Shown in pieces: positions 34,871-46,696 of a stretch of 64,000 nt of DNA. Every line of letters begins with the position of its first letter. Positions within the stretch are counted from its first letter, which is position 1. Source of the stretch: Anthonomus grandis grandis (taxonomy: Eukaryota > Arthropoda > Insecta > Coleoptera > Curculionidae); contig NC_065556.1 in the NCBI RefSeq assembly GCF_022605725.1, positions 6,944,001 through 7,008,000 on the forward strand, given 5' to 3'. The notes beneath the pieces are model-generated. The model did not search any database. It was not told where the DNA came from and worked only from the letters and a program-made list of their open reading frames with translations. Both the position numbers and the translations under genes were made by a program.

Positions 34871-35010
34871 CCTTAAGGAAAGCATCAGGCAATGTACTCA
34901 AAGCAGTACTTAGCAGGTCATCTAGCTATAAGGTCTGATGATGCATTATTAGCGAAACATGTCACCTGATTGATTAAAAAGACATTTTGAGACTGAGACT
35001 TGGAGTTTCC
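34871..35010 (+). repeat. PLE-type tail joined to the LINE
   Basis: TCTGATGATGC..AGCGAAACATGT (34933-34961) matches the motif at the 3' end of the PLE remnant at 63595-63625 and, inverted, those at 1979 and 58195. GAGACTGAGAC near 34990 corresponds to the GTCTCAGA block of those copies. It begins where LINE similarity ends. Confidence 0.55.
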
Positions 35011-35460
35011 ATTTTTTTCTCTAGTTACGTAGGTCTCTTTGAGATAATGGACGAGTTCTTTCAAAATGATATGAATAAAAAGTATCTAAGTAACAGGTCT
35101 TAAATAAATAACTAATATTGGCATAGTATTTATTTTATAATTTTAAAACTGCATTTATTAATAACATCACCTTAGAGTGCCAATCGTTGGGTAATTTACC
35201 CCTTTTCTGGAAAAATGCATATGAGTTGCTGGTATGTGCAATCAGTACTTTTAATTCACGGTAATATTAAAATTATAAACATGTGAATTAAAGTAACGGC
35301 AAACAAGTTTCCTAAGGCAATATGCGATGGACTTATAATAGCCTTTTAGGGAGTTATTTACAAGTGTTGTTTATCAGTTTGACAAACACAGTTAAGTCCT
35401 AATTAAGTTAAAAATGTGCAAATAATTATTTGACGTGTGAAATATATCGCTGCATATCAA
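35011..35460. other. No gene recognised
   Basis: AT-rich DNA between the PLE-type tail and a decayed ORF. Confidence 0.5.
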
Positions 35461-35895
35461 ACTCGGACTCATGAAGCAATTTACGAAAGCTTTAAATAAA
35501 GAAGAAAAGTGTTTTGATTATTTAAAAACTGTTTTCCCGAAATTGAGCACAAATAAAATAAGCGCTGGAACTTTTGACAAGTCGCAAATAGGATAACTTA
35601 TGAAAGATGAAAGTTTTCTCAAGAAAATGCCAGGAAAAAAAGGCGCTCCTGGTCATCCTTCGTATTAATTGTATACAATTTTCTCGGTAGTCTTAAAGCG
35701 ACTATTCGGAATTATTCGGAAACGTGCTCTTAAACACCATGATTTGCATATAGTCACTTGAACCATATCTTGACAACTTTGGAGAATATAGTGAAGATCA
35801 GCTTCACCACGATATCGAAATTATAAAAAAAATATCAAGGAAAATGGAAAACTTACATGATGGGGGATTTTTGTTATCTTTAGCGTTACCGACTA
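35461..35895 (+). pseudogene. Decayed ORF of an unnamed repeated insect family
   Basis: Readable pieces are CFDYLKTVFPKLSTNKISAG with TFDKSQIG after it (35510-35600), LMKDESFLKKM, and, after stops and a frameshift, YLDNFGEYSEDQ followed by LHHDIEIIKK and LHDGGFLLSLAL (35765-35890). From memory, the pair 'FPKLS..I..G.F.GPQI' and 'FGEYSEEQGE.FHQDI' recurs in many uncharacterised invertebrate proteins encoded by repeats. I do not know a function. Confidence 0.45.
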
Positions 35896-36788
35896 GGTGC
35901 ATTAGTTTCCAGGAAATAATTAAAGAGCAGTTTTAAAGTCGTCAAATAAAATGCATTAACATAATATACTAACAAAAAATGATTAATAAAAAATCATTAT
36001 GTTTTTCCTAAATAATAGTGAAACCTTATTTGTTGCAAGTATCTTCCAACTAGTCTCAGAAGTCTATTACAATTAAAGTTGTCTTTCCCTTTTGTAGTAA
36101 AAGTGGCAATAAGCAAGACTTTACCCTTGCAATTAACAAAGGGTACATATAACCATAAGATACATTATTCATACTAATTCTAATAAAAATCATTAGTTGA
36201 CTATTATTCTCTTGACTTCGATCAGTTTATTTTATTGATATTAATTGAATGCTATAATGATGAAAATCCTTAAGTATGATATCGTTCACGCTTATTGTAA
36301 TGCAAAAAATAATGAGGGATTAGATAATTATGTCTGATTTATACCTTTAAAAAATTTATCCATAACTTGATTTTTAAATATATTTATTAACGATTAAGAT
36401 GTATTAAAGTAGTTAAGTTATTATTGCGAAAAATTACTTAAGTTTTTAGCCTTTTTTTTTAGGTGAAACTAAGTTTTTTGCATTGTGTCAAAACTTCTCC
36501 GCAGAAATTAATGTTTAAAAAAAGTTATTTTCTCTCTTAATGGCTTATCATTCAAAACGGCTTATCTTTAGATACTTAAGTTTTAATCAGATCATATTTG
36601 CTTATTAAATATGAAATATTTTTATTAGAAATTAAGATATTTTTATTCATTCATTCATGTTTGAAGTAGAATAAATGTTATGCCACTGTAATTAAAGAGC
36701 GTTATTTTCAAATGAAGTTCTGATAATGCTATTGTACTCCTAGTATTAATATTACATATATATAATGATATCTAATAATTTTATCACA
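35896..36788. other. No gene recognised
   Basis: AT-rich DNA leading up to the MULE target site. Confidence 0.5.
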
Positions 36789-36797
36789 TAATATATA

Positions 36798-36985
36798 CGC
36801 TGTGTCTAGCCTCCCGGTACCGGTATCCGAATAAATCCCGGTAAAATGATGACGTATATAATGACTTAAAAATCTACCGGTATTTATATCAAGCTGTACT
36901 CGCCTCCCCGTACCGATGTCCGCATAAATCCGGGTATGTATTGATGACATAATAGTATTTCGCCGGTGTTTCTATAAATCCCGTT
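36798..36985. repeat. MULE left end with a tandem degenerate TIR copy
   Basis: The TIR (36798-36865) is followed by a second, diverged version at about 36892-36955: GCTGTACTCGCCTCC, CCGTACCG, CATAAATCC, then TGATGACATAAT in the same order and spacing. ACCGGTA-type words recur several times and could be transposase-binding sites. Confidence 0.8.
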
Positions 36986-37277
36986 AGATTTTATAAAATA
37001 ATTAGACACTATTTCAATATCATTTTCAAAATTTGTATAATATTCTTTATAATCAGTATAGTTTAATTTTAAATTCTATTAAAAAACTTTTGAGTACAGA
37101 AACAGATGCTACAAAAAATAAAATGATTTATTAATAGTTTAATTTAAATAAGTTTAATTTAATTTAGGTTAATTTAATAATATTAAACAACAAAAAAAAA
37201 ACAAACAAAAATTGTGATAAAATTTAAAAAATATTGTTTTTTACAAAAGGCGCAAAACCAAGTTTTTGGCTTCTTTT

Positions 37278-40144
37278 TCACTGTAGTACATTTAATATGC
37301 CGTTTAAGTAGGTATAACATGTAATTTTTTCTTCTTTAGACAATATATATAGCCACATACAGAGCAAATTAAAGGACGTTGGGATTTTTTCTTACATAAC
37401 GTTGTGACCAAATTCCATGCATCATCTTTAAAAAACGTTCTATAATATAAAAATAAAAACTTGTAATATTATATAGAAACCATATTTAAGACATGGTTAC
37501 CTACCTTATTAAACTAATGTCTACATATTCATCTAGAATTGAATGAGGAACTCTTTCTATGTCGGTCTTAACAAAAGTTTTCTCAATAAGCACAGTACTG
37601 TCAATTGTTTCTGAAAGATTCTTTTCTACCACCCAGCTTAGAATTCTCTTCTGTTTTTCTTGAAAATGTAATCGATTAAAAGGAACTATACCATTGTTTT
37701 TCTTTGGTATTCCAATGGCAGTTAAATCCGCGCCCTTTGGTCGACCTCGTCGTTTAAAGACTTTTGGAAGCTTGATATTTCGTAAAATTATAATTTTATT
37801 TTCTAAAAATGATTTGTTACGGATTTTTTGTATAATAAATAAAAGATAAGTTGAAATTTACCTTTAGGTGTATCTGTCAAAATATCAGTTTGAACATTAA
37901 ACTCTTCAGAAACTGAATTACCTTCTGTATACGACATACTATTTAAATCATTCGTGGCTTCACTTGAAAAAGGGGTATAGTGAAATATGTGTAATGGACA
38001 AAAAAATATTTTAAGCTCACCATAATTTTGATGTAAATCATTCTGTTCCAAATCGTAGTTTTCCTCTATAGCATTAACATTAGTTTCGCCAGAATATATT
38101 ACTTCCATATCGTTAATATTAAACGTGTCTTGAACACTTGATTTTTCACCTGAGGCTAAAATTCAACATTATTATGATAATATAAAAATAAATATGTATA
38201 ATGAAAAAGGGCCCTTACTCAGAAAAATTTCCCTTACTTACTAGGCAAAATAATGTCGTCCTTAGTATCTTAATTTTTAATTTTTAAAACTACTTCATGT
38301 TCTTCTTTCCATAACATTTCTAGAGTTTTGAGTGTATCGAGTCTATCTTCAAATAAAGTATCACAAGATTGTCCCATTAAATCAGCAAATAAATCTGTGA
38401 CAAATAGGGCTTTCCTTCTTTTCTGACTATATGTTTGAGGCTTATTAATTGGTAAAGTATTAATATTAATATCCTACTCCATTTCTTTCGAATTGTCATT
38501 GTTACTATTAAATTTTAAAATCTGTTTATTTATAAAAAGACGTTGCGTTGTTTTGTAGTATTCTAATGTCCACCGCTTATTTACGACTTCTTTAGCAAAC
38601 AGAGGAAGACCCAATCCTTTTCTTAGCGCAAAAATATGTCTACATGGTAATAACATTCCGGTGGAAAAATTGCATGTACAAAAATCTATCCCACAACTAA
38701 TATCTCCTTCAGACGTTTTAAAAGTGTATTTATTGCTAGAGTCGGTAACAGTAAACACTGAACGGTTAATTTTGTTGCTAAGTTGTAATTGCTTAATAAC
38801 AATTTTTGCTGATTCTTGAGTTAAATATTCTATATACTTTTTTTCATCATAAGATATATCCAAATTGTAAAGAAACTGTGTAAAAATTCTTCGAGGCTGC
38901 TGTTGCGTTTTATTACAGATTTAAGTTTAGAATTTATTGATTCAATGCGATTATTGGTAGTGTTTAGGAAATTGCAGTTAAAATAATTTTTTGTCATGGA
39001 CCATTCATCTTTAATTCTGTACCAGTTCACATTAAAACAGTCTAAAACAACTTTGGGAACATGTCCTCACATAGTTTTGTACAAGTCTTCAAATTCCTCC
39101 ATAGTTTTTGCGTAAACCATCTTTTGAATAATTTCAAGACTTAAGTTTCTTTGCGTAGAAGATATTCCCATTTTTTTGTAGGATATTTGCCTTTGAAATG
39201 TGCGCATGGAGTGGAAAATACAAATAATAACATTAGCTTCAGGAAAACACTTTTTAACAATTTTTCGTTCTAGTAAGTCTTTATCAATCATCACACACTT
39301 TATTTCGGCCCATTTAGGATTTTTAAGCTTAAACTCATTTAAAAACCATTCAAAACTTTCTTGCGCAAGTAAACAAAAGGCGACTACTTCGGTTTGGCAA
39401 TTTCCATCTTCACATATAATTAAAAATAAGGGAATACTTATATTAATTAACTTATAAGTTCCGTCAAGACTTAAAAACTCTGGAAAAGTATCGAAAGTCA
39501 TCTTTATTTTCTTGGTTTGAATAAACATACCTTTAAAGTTGTTAGTTTCGTCTTTTAAAGTACTGACTTCACAGTTATATGATTTTCTTAAAATGTTTAC
39601 GCACTGCTCTAAATCTATGGGTGTTTTGTTGGCGGAACTTTGCTTTATGTTAGACAGATCTTTTAATGTTAGCTTTAAGCCGGTATCTTTCTCCAATTTT
39701 TCCTTAACTTTTTTTTATTTGCATCTAATAATAATAATTCTTTTGCCGGGGTAACTTGCGTTGCTGTGGCAAAAAATCAAATAATATCTTGCTGGTTTCG
39801 TGATTGTGTTCTTTTTGAATTGCTTTGACTTCTAAACATTTGCCATTTTGGAAAACTCGGAAAGCAATGCTTGCAGGACAAGGATTTTCCTTCTTTAAAT
39901 TTCTTACCTCTTTTATATTACTTCCCTTCTTTCGAAATTTTTGGCGTCCAAATATGCAGCAGTACTTTAGCTCATAGTATTTTAATTCTGGTCTAATAGT
40001 TTTTTTAATTCTTGACGAAGTAATAAGCCTCGCGTCTCATTTCTAATACTTTGAAAATGTTTTACTTTCATATTCCAGATTCATTTTCAGAGCTCGGTTT
40101 ACATCCTCAAAACTTTTAAAGGTCTCGCCCACAAAAAACACCAT
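37278..40144 (-). pseudogene. MULE transposase (WRKY/FLYWCH-like finger, MULE, SWIM), multi-exon
   Basis: From ATG 40144: VGETFKSFEDVNRAL, then a C-C-H-x-H finger (YCCIFG, NPCPASI, EHNHE). The RNase H-like MULE core lies at 39696-39067, with LSLDGTYKL and CVMIDKDLLER holding two acidic residues and FHSMRTFQRQI after them. SWIM finger: CTCNFSTGMLLPCRH at about 38660. The coding sequence continues to a GTAAGT donor at 38241. Further blocks 38155-37862, 37802-37505 (GRPKGADLTAIG, AT-hook-like) and 37439-37278 (CSVCGYILSKEEKITC) are joined by consensus introns of 86, 59 and 65 nt whose phases agree. Lesions: TAG and TGA near 40035, an A-run frameshift near 39710, TGA at 39067, a frameshift near 38870, TAG at 38474. 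It resembles animal ZSWIM3-like proteins. Confidence 0.85.
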
Positions 40145-40259
40145 CGTTACACACTTTTACACCACTTAATATGCAACAAATCAACCAATACTTTTATAAT
40201 AATTTATCTAAACACTGTACTCATAAATGAAACTATCGAATTATTTATAGGTTATGTTT

Positions 40260-40376
40260 CTGTCAAAACTTCTACCGGGATTATTGTAAATACCGGTAGA
40301 CAATTACGTCATCATACCGCCATTATATTTTACCGGCATTTATTTGGATACCGGTACCGGGAGGCTAGACACAGCG
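40260..40376. repeat. MULE right TIR
   Basis: Inverse of the left end; carries CTACCGGGATT, ATACCGGTAG, TACCGCC, TTTACCGGC and GGATACCGGTACCGGGAGG. No second TIR copy is seen on this side. Confidence 0.85.
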
Positions 40377-40385
40377 TAATATATA

Positions 40386-40680
40386 CTTAGATTTAAAGCA
40401 ACATCGATATTATTATGATCAGTTAACGACTCCGATAAATTTAAAACCTTTTAAATTTTTACTAGTTACGGTCCTGTTGAGTTATTTAACTAAATAATAA
40501 TTCTAATATGATCAGTTACCGTTAAGTAACATAACATAAAATCATGATTTTATGTTGTAAAACTTTTTGCCGCTATACATAACAGCTGTTTGTTATAAAT
40601 TCTTTTGTGTCAGAATATTGCTTTAACTGCCAAGCGCAGAACATGGCTTCGCCTAGGTGTACAGAATAAAATTAGAAAAC
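40386..40680. other. No gene recognised
   Basis: Flank of the MULE target, AT-rich. CATAAAATCATGATTTTATG at 40534-40553 is a 20-bp perfect palindrome. Confidence 0.5.
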
Positions 40681-40689
40681 TTAAGGGTA

Positions 40690-42130
40690 GTGGACAGATG
40701 TTTTAATCATATTGCGAAAAAGGTCGAGTGATTAAATGAAAACGGCAGCAATCCTTGTTTATGTCTACGAAAATGTTTTGAAATAGTACCCCAGGCTATT
40801 GCGTCTAAACTTTTTCAAGATTTTTGAGGTTTAGCAAATTGAAACCTACAAAATGCATATCTATTTGGCTATATTAAGTCCAACCTGATTAAGAGACGAA
40901 CAAAAAAAAAGAGATACGGTGTCGAACCTGTACGAAATCATACGTAGTAGGACACAATTCCACTTATTAAATTTGCAAATGAGTATTTAAATCAATCTAT
41001 GGAATTAGCGGAGGAAGATGTGAATAGCTTGTAAAAAAATTGTATGAACAACATTCGGTTCCTGTTTTGACTCAAAAAGAAAAACACCAACAACCCAAAG
41101 AAATATAGTGAAGCTGATCTTAAAGATATCAAAGATTTACTGCCAAAATACGAGAGCCATTACAGCCCCAATAAAAATCCTAATGTAAGTTGTACATGAG
41201 TGTTAAGTACAAAACCGCATCTCTTTTTGAAGAATTTGCAATGAAAGTCATTCAAGAAGGAAAAACTCAAACAATATCTCGTAATAAATTTAGGAGAATA
41301 TTTACTGAAGAAAATAATATTTCCTTAAAGGGTCCAAAATCCTATGCATGTAATGAAAATCAAATCAAGATTTTTACGGTCAGGAAACCAAAAAATCAAG
41401 AGCTGCTAAAAGAATTGGAAGGTGCTCAGGATCTGCGCCTCAGAGAGACTGAAGCAGCTAGAAATAATTTAAAAAATGCTATTGAAGAGGATAGGACCAT
41501 ATTAAAAAAGATCTACGTCATTATATTTGATGAGCAAGTACTTCCGACTCCAAAGTTAACAACCGGGCCATGTTTTTATTAAAAAAAAGTTGTAGTATTA
41601 AAATGTTAGCATCTACTGCTGTAATGAGCTGGAACAGAGTTACTTCTACCTATGGAATGAGTCTGTAGCAAAAAGAGTCTGCGATGAATTATAAGTAAGT
41701 ATTTTAAGACATTGGATATCAACGGTGAATTTTTATGTGCCGTTTCTGACAACTGAAGCGGACAAAATAAGAACTGGACCATTGTGGCGCTGTGGTTACA
41801 TCTTTTAGCCCAAAAGAGATTTTCCAACATATTTCATGTCTTTCCGGAAGTCGGACACATAATGCTGCCTAGTAATCGTGACTTTGCACGTGTTGAAAAA
41901 GCAGCATGAAAGCAGGCGGCAGTCTATTCTCTCCAGCAATGGGAAAGTATTCTTAAAATAGTTCAGAAATAAAGACGAAGGTTTTTTTTATTTTCTGAAC
42001 TTCGTAAGGACTTTAAGCGGCCTCAAGATATAAAAATAAGCTCTGCCATAAAACTGGATTTCCGTTGTAATGATCCTTTACGAAGTTTTATGCATGAATT
42101 TCTAACTGAAGGAAGGTGATATCTCCATTT
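40690..42130 (+). pseudogene. Transposase-like ORF of an unnamed family, copy A
   Basis: Pieces in order: RKCFEIVPQAIASKLFQDF and NAYLFGYIK (40760-40880), then KYYSEADLKDIKDLLPKYESH-like sequence (41100-41165). The ORF 41190-41582 reads GKTQTISRNKFRRIFTEENN, LRLRETEAARNNLK and VIIFDEQVLPTPKLTTG. After frameshifts come LWNESVAKRVCDEL, DNxSGQNKN-like residues at about 41745-41775, and FPEVGHTMLPSNRDF at about 41835-41885. The order CHKKC / FGI..R / LP.P.L.TG / GGQNKN / (L)P.DRDF defines a protein group common in invertebrate genomes, probably an RNase H-fold transposase, but I cannot attach a superfamily name. Several stops are present. Confidence 0.6.
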
Positions 42131-42264
42131 TCTAGCAAATGTAAACATGCAACATGTGTTATGAGATGTTAGCCATTAAGTTAAATTACGCAGTTGAGTT
42201 ATTTATGTTAATAAATGATAATTGGAAAAAAAATCCGGTATAAATTGAGATAAAAATTTAAAAA

Positions 42265-43610
42265 ATGAGTTCAAGCGAAAGTGATGTAGAAATTTTAAAC
42301 AAAACAGAAGTTTTGTAAATAGTGCTAAATATAAGAGAAATGTTATTAAGAAAGCTAGAGTATAAGGATTGGAGTACGTGAATTATTCTGGCAAACAGAT
42401 TCCTGCAAAAGTGATTGCTCGTGATCTATGGTAAGATTTATCAAATCATATTTTTAGTATGGTTAAAAATATTATGATCTACTTTTAGTTGCCACAAGAA
42501 GTGTCTGAGCAGTATTACTCCAGATGAAAAACAAGCTATGCGTAATTTGTTTTGTAATATAGAAAGTAAGGACTTGCAAGACGTGCATTTACAAAAGCTT
42601 ATAGAAAAAAGTAATGTTTTTTGGAAAAGACCTGTTATAACTGATACTAGTAAGCCAAAGTCAGTGAGTGCAAATTATTTTATTCTAAATGGGGTCAAAA
42701 GGGTACACACAAAAGAGCGTTTTTAGCAGTTTATGGTATCTCTAAAAAGCGTTGCGGACAAATAGATAACTTCTGAAAAATAACCAAACACAATGCAATC
42801 AAAGGAAATGTTTTTTTGGTTATATTTTAAAAAGAATTATGATCTGAAATTTGTCCTGTAGTATCTGCGAGAAGCTTAATGCCAAAATTAAAAGTGACAC
42901 ATTTAATGAGAATGTCAAGCGAGTTGCAATTGAGGAATTTATGGTCCACAAGAGAAGAAGAGTCTGTATTGATTTTATGCCCAATGTTTCGCTTTCACAA
43001 ATTCCTGTACAAAATCTGTATTATTTCTGTCAGCTTACTGTTTGCACTTTTAGAATACATAGTTTAACAAGTAAGAATATTAGATGTTACGTCTATCATA
43101 AAGGAGAGGCAGGAAAAGGTGCAAATGATGTATGCTCCATCCTTAAGTATTATTTGGTGATAACTCTAGTTGTCAAAATTAAAATAAAACAGTTGTTCCC
43201 TTTCTAATGAGTTTAGTGGAGCTTAAAAAATGTATAAATATTCAGATATATTTTCCCATGAAAGGACATTTTTTATGCCCTGTGACCGAGATTTCAACCT
43301 AATAAAGAGACAGCTTAATAATACAGAACGATTATACACTATCAATAAATATATTGTACTAATTTCAAAGGCCTCCAAGAATCAAAAGAATTTTTTAATT
43401 ATTGTGTGCAGTAAACTAATATATGATTTTAAAAATTGGTGCCCGAAGTTTTATAAAAAAATCATGTTTTAGCAACGAATCTTATGAAAAATCGGTTGCA
43501 CGCTTCTTTAACTATTTTATTATTTTGACAATTAATAAAATAATTTGCCAGGAATTTATAGGCTGTCCCTTAATTGACACTTTTCGTCTTTTAATAAATA
43601 CTGAGATGGG
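42265..43610 (+). pseudogene. Transposase-like ORF of the same unnamed family, copy B
   Basis: Starts MSSSESDVEILNKTEVL, then GLEYVNYSGKQIPAKVIARD, CHKKCLSSITPDEKQAM (42490-42535), FWKRPVITDTSKPKSVSAN, and AFLAVYGISKKRCGQI after a frameshift at about 42690. The middle is CSICEKLNAKIKSDTF, then IDFMPNVSLSQIPVQNLYY and YHKGEAGKGANDVCSILKYY (42860-43160). The end is IQIYFPMKGH, then CDRDFNLIKRQLNNTERLYT and FKNWCPKFYKK (43230-43450). Between the AGKGAND motif and this end, the segment expected to hold the GGQNKN motif appears deleted. It lies in the same orientation as copy A and about 130 bp after it. They differ in detail, so they are relatives rather than a recent duplication. Confidence 0.65.
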
Positions 43611-43614
43611 TTAA

Positions 43615-45300
43615 GCCCTGGAAGTTTAAGACAAGCTTACATTGAGAAACTGCCTATGAATAAAAATATAATGGGCGACATATTAAATACAATAAAATTT
43701 ATTTCTGAAAAATTTTCGGAATTTTGGCAACAAGTCTTATCCTGGCCACAAGCGAAAGGGATTCTAATTTAAAGTATTTGTATGCATTAATATATGTGAT
43801 TAACACTAAACTATAAGTTAACACAACTGAAATAAAGCAAATGTCAAAAATTTCAGGATTGATGTTTTATTTTACTGCAGAAATGGAACATATCTATAAG
43901 CCAAAAATGGCGTTTTCTAGAGATGCAAATTAAAACTAGGTGATAGCATTTCATTAAACCCACCGAAAAGTACAGTTCATTGATAATTTAAAATGAAAAG
44001 AATGACCACTAAAATTAAGACTATTCAGTTTTCTTCTAAGCCTAAAAAAACATTGAAGTTAATATTTTTATGTACGATTCTGTTTAAATAATCCTTCTCA
44101 TTAAAAAAAATAGAATAAAGAAAATGAGATCTTTGAATTAGTTAGTATAGTCAGAATATGTTTTTTGAAAGTTTCTCAAATTTTCTTTTATGTTGCATAT
44201 TAGGTTTTATAGCTGAGGTCTTTAATTATGCTCTCATAGGAAGGAACTGACATATTAATATCATCTAGCTAAATAAATATTATCGCCATCCTCAAAAAAT
44301 TTAAATTTCATTAACTGACGTTATAGTTAAGTCCATTCTTTAAGCTTATTTGAAATGCACTTAGTTCAAGAGAATTTAGCTATTTTAGTTAGTCAATTTA
44401 GTTAATCGTATTAAAGTACTTGTGATAGTGCACCGAATTTTAAACCATTTTACCACTACATAAAATACCAATAGTCACATCGAAAGAGTCCATTAGTCGC
44501 TAATTGACGTTTATTATATATATATATAATGACGTATATTAACGTTTTAAATTTTAAATACCTAAATGCATCAACGAAACAATTGATTATTTAAGCAATT
44601 AAAGCTTATAACATTGCCATACATAATGTTACTAAACAAAACCCTTTTGACATATTTAATGAAAGTTTATATACGTTAAATCCGTTCGATTTAACACACG
44701 AAAAAATTTTAGAAAAATACATTACTGACTGCAAGGATTGCGTAAGGAATTTTTTATGACAAAATAAATTTCTTAATATAAAATTACATCTAAATGTAAA
44801 CCAACAAAAAATTTAGAAAATTCCATAAATTCTATGAGGCTCAAATTATTATGAGAAAATATCTGCGCGAATCAAAGATAAATGCGTATTTAAATACGTT
44901 GAAAAAGACATAAGTAAACATATTATTTCTAAGAACAAAAATGTTGTACCTAAATCCATGATACAAAAACCCAAAAGAAATCCTATTGTCCATTGTCCCT
45001 CGGAATAATAAGCCTCCTTACTTCTGCTGAGCCTCGCAGTCAATATATAATTATCGACATTAGTGACAGCGACATGTCCTATCATACTCCACAATGAAGC
45101 CTAATTTCCGCTTTAACTAGGAAATGGGAGAATTGCCTCATTACATTTATTTTATTACCAATTTCAAAAGCACTGCGTATTAACTATCTTTAGGCAGCAT
45201 AATTCTATATTCTACCAAGCTATTTTTAAATGGACGACTACGTATATTGTTCGGATAAAGAAATAAAATTTCTTAAGTAGTTATGCACTATATAAAAATA
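43615..45300. other. AT-rich stretch without recognisable genes
   Basis: A TA-run with a flanking inverted ACGT word at 44505-44535 is the only structure. The minus ORF 44849-45094 has no recognised domain. Confidence 0.55.
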
Positions 45301-45302
45301 TA

Positions 45303-46660
45303 CAGTGCTTTCATTTCAAAACGATCCACCCTTAATAACTTTCTTAAAAAAAAAAAAAAAAAAAAAAAAAACCACGTCAAATTAGATATACAGGGGGACG
45401 TTTAATTATGCAATTACTGAAGTTCTGTCAATCACCTCCTCACCTCCAGCTAACCTCACTTTAATATGTCAAATGGCTACCCCATGGTGTGATACAGTAT
45501 TTTAAAGGGCATTCATTATGCTATCAATGGTTGTAAAAAAAAATAAAATTGATTGACCAAGAAGCAATTAAAGTGTAAATCGGTAGGGTAGAAAAACAAA
45601 TTTAATTAGTTTAACAAATTTATTTTATTAAATGTTCAAAATGCGCGCCGTTATTAGCAAGACAATAAAAAAGCCTATTTTCAAACTCCTTACATTGGCA
45701 AGGGTCTGCCCGCTAATTTCTCTGCATTCTTGAAATATTCTATTTTTTAAATTCTCAATACTCTCAGGTGGGGTTTTATAAACTTTGCTTTTTAAGTAGC
45801 CCCAAAGAAAAAAGTCTAGTGGGGTTAGGTCCGGAGATCGCGCAGGCCATTCGATTGCACCACGTCTGCCAATCCACTTTTCTCGAAAATTTTCATCAAG
45901 CCACTCTCGAACTACCATAGTGCGCGGAGCTCCATCCTGCTGAAAATGTAATTATTTTCATTCAATAATATAGCACCATGTTGATCTACTTGATTTTCCA
46001 TAGATTGGATGATGGAAGGGTATATTGCATTTTCTAAAAGGTTTAAATAAATTTCGCCGGTCAAATTCTCTTCCAAAAAAAATGGCCCGATTATTTCATT
46101 CTCATAAATTCCTGCCCAAACATTAATTAAAAAAAATAAAATTAATTAATTAATAAATTAATTAATTAATTAATAAACATTAATTTATTAATATTTTTGC
46201 AAAAAATTTGAAGACACTCTTTTTTTTCGCAAATAACGGTACACATTCTTTACCTAAAAAAATAAATAATTTGCTTGAACTAAATGTACTGTTTGTTACC
46301 ACAAATTTTAACTTCTAAATTGCTTGTATTTTTTTTTGATGATCTATTATAAAAAATGTAAGAATTTCAAAATGATGTAGGTACCACACTAAAAGTATTC
46401 ATTTAAAATACCAAATTTTGGGGTAAATAAAATATTCAATATTTCTAGACATTTTCCCTAACTATTTGCTTACACATTTACCGATTTCATTTTTTTTGGT
46501 ACCGTAGAATAGAGAATTTTACGCTGCTTACTATGATGTATCACACGATGGGGATTCCCATTTGACATATTAAAGTGAGGTTAGCTGGAGGTGAGGAGGT
46601 GATTGACAGAACTTCAGTAAATGCATAATTAAATATCCCCCTGTATATCTGATTTGACGT

Positions 46661-46696
<36 letters not shown>

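Larger units (their letters stand above)
36798..40376 (-). mobile_element. Mutator-like (MULE) DNA transposon
   Basis: The termini CGCTGTGTCTAGCCTCC and the inverse at 40360-40376 match, and the match goes on through CCGGTACCGGTATCC for roughly 50 bp with few differences. The 9-bp direct repeat TAATATATA flanks both ends (36789-36797 and 40377-40385), as expected for MULEs (8-10 bp). A transposase gene with MULE and SWIM domains fills the minus strand. The element is 3,579 bp. Confidence 0.95.

Noticed and set aside
44849..45094. 81-codon minus ORF with hydrophobic stretches
   Set aside because: No signal of conservation; lies in decayed DNA next to a mariner.
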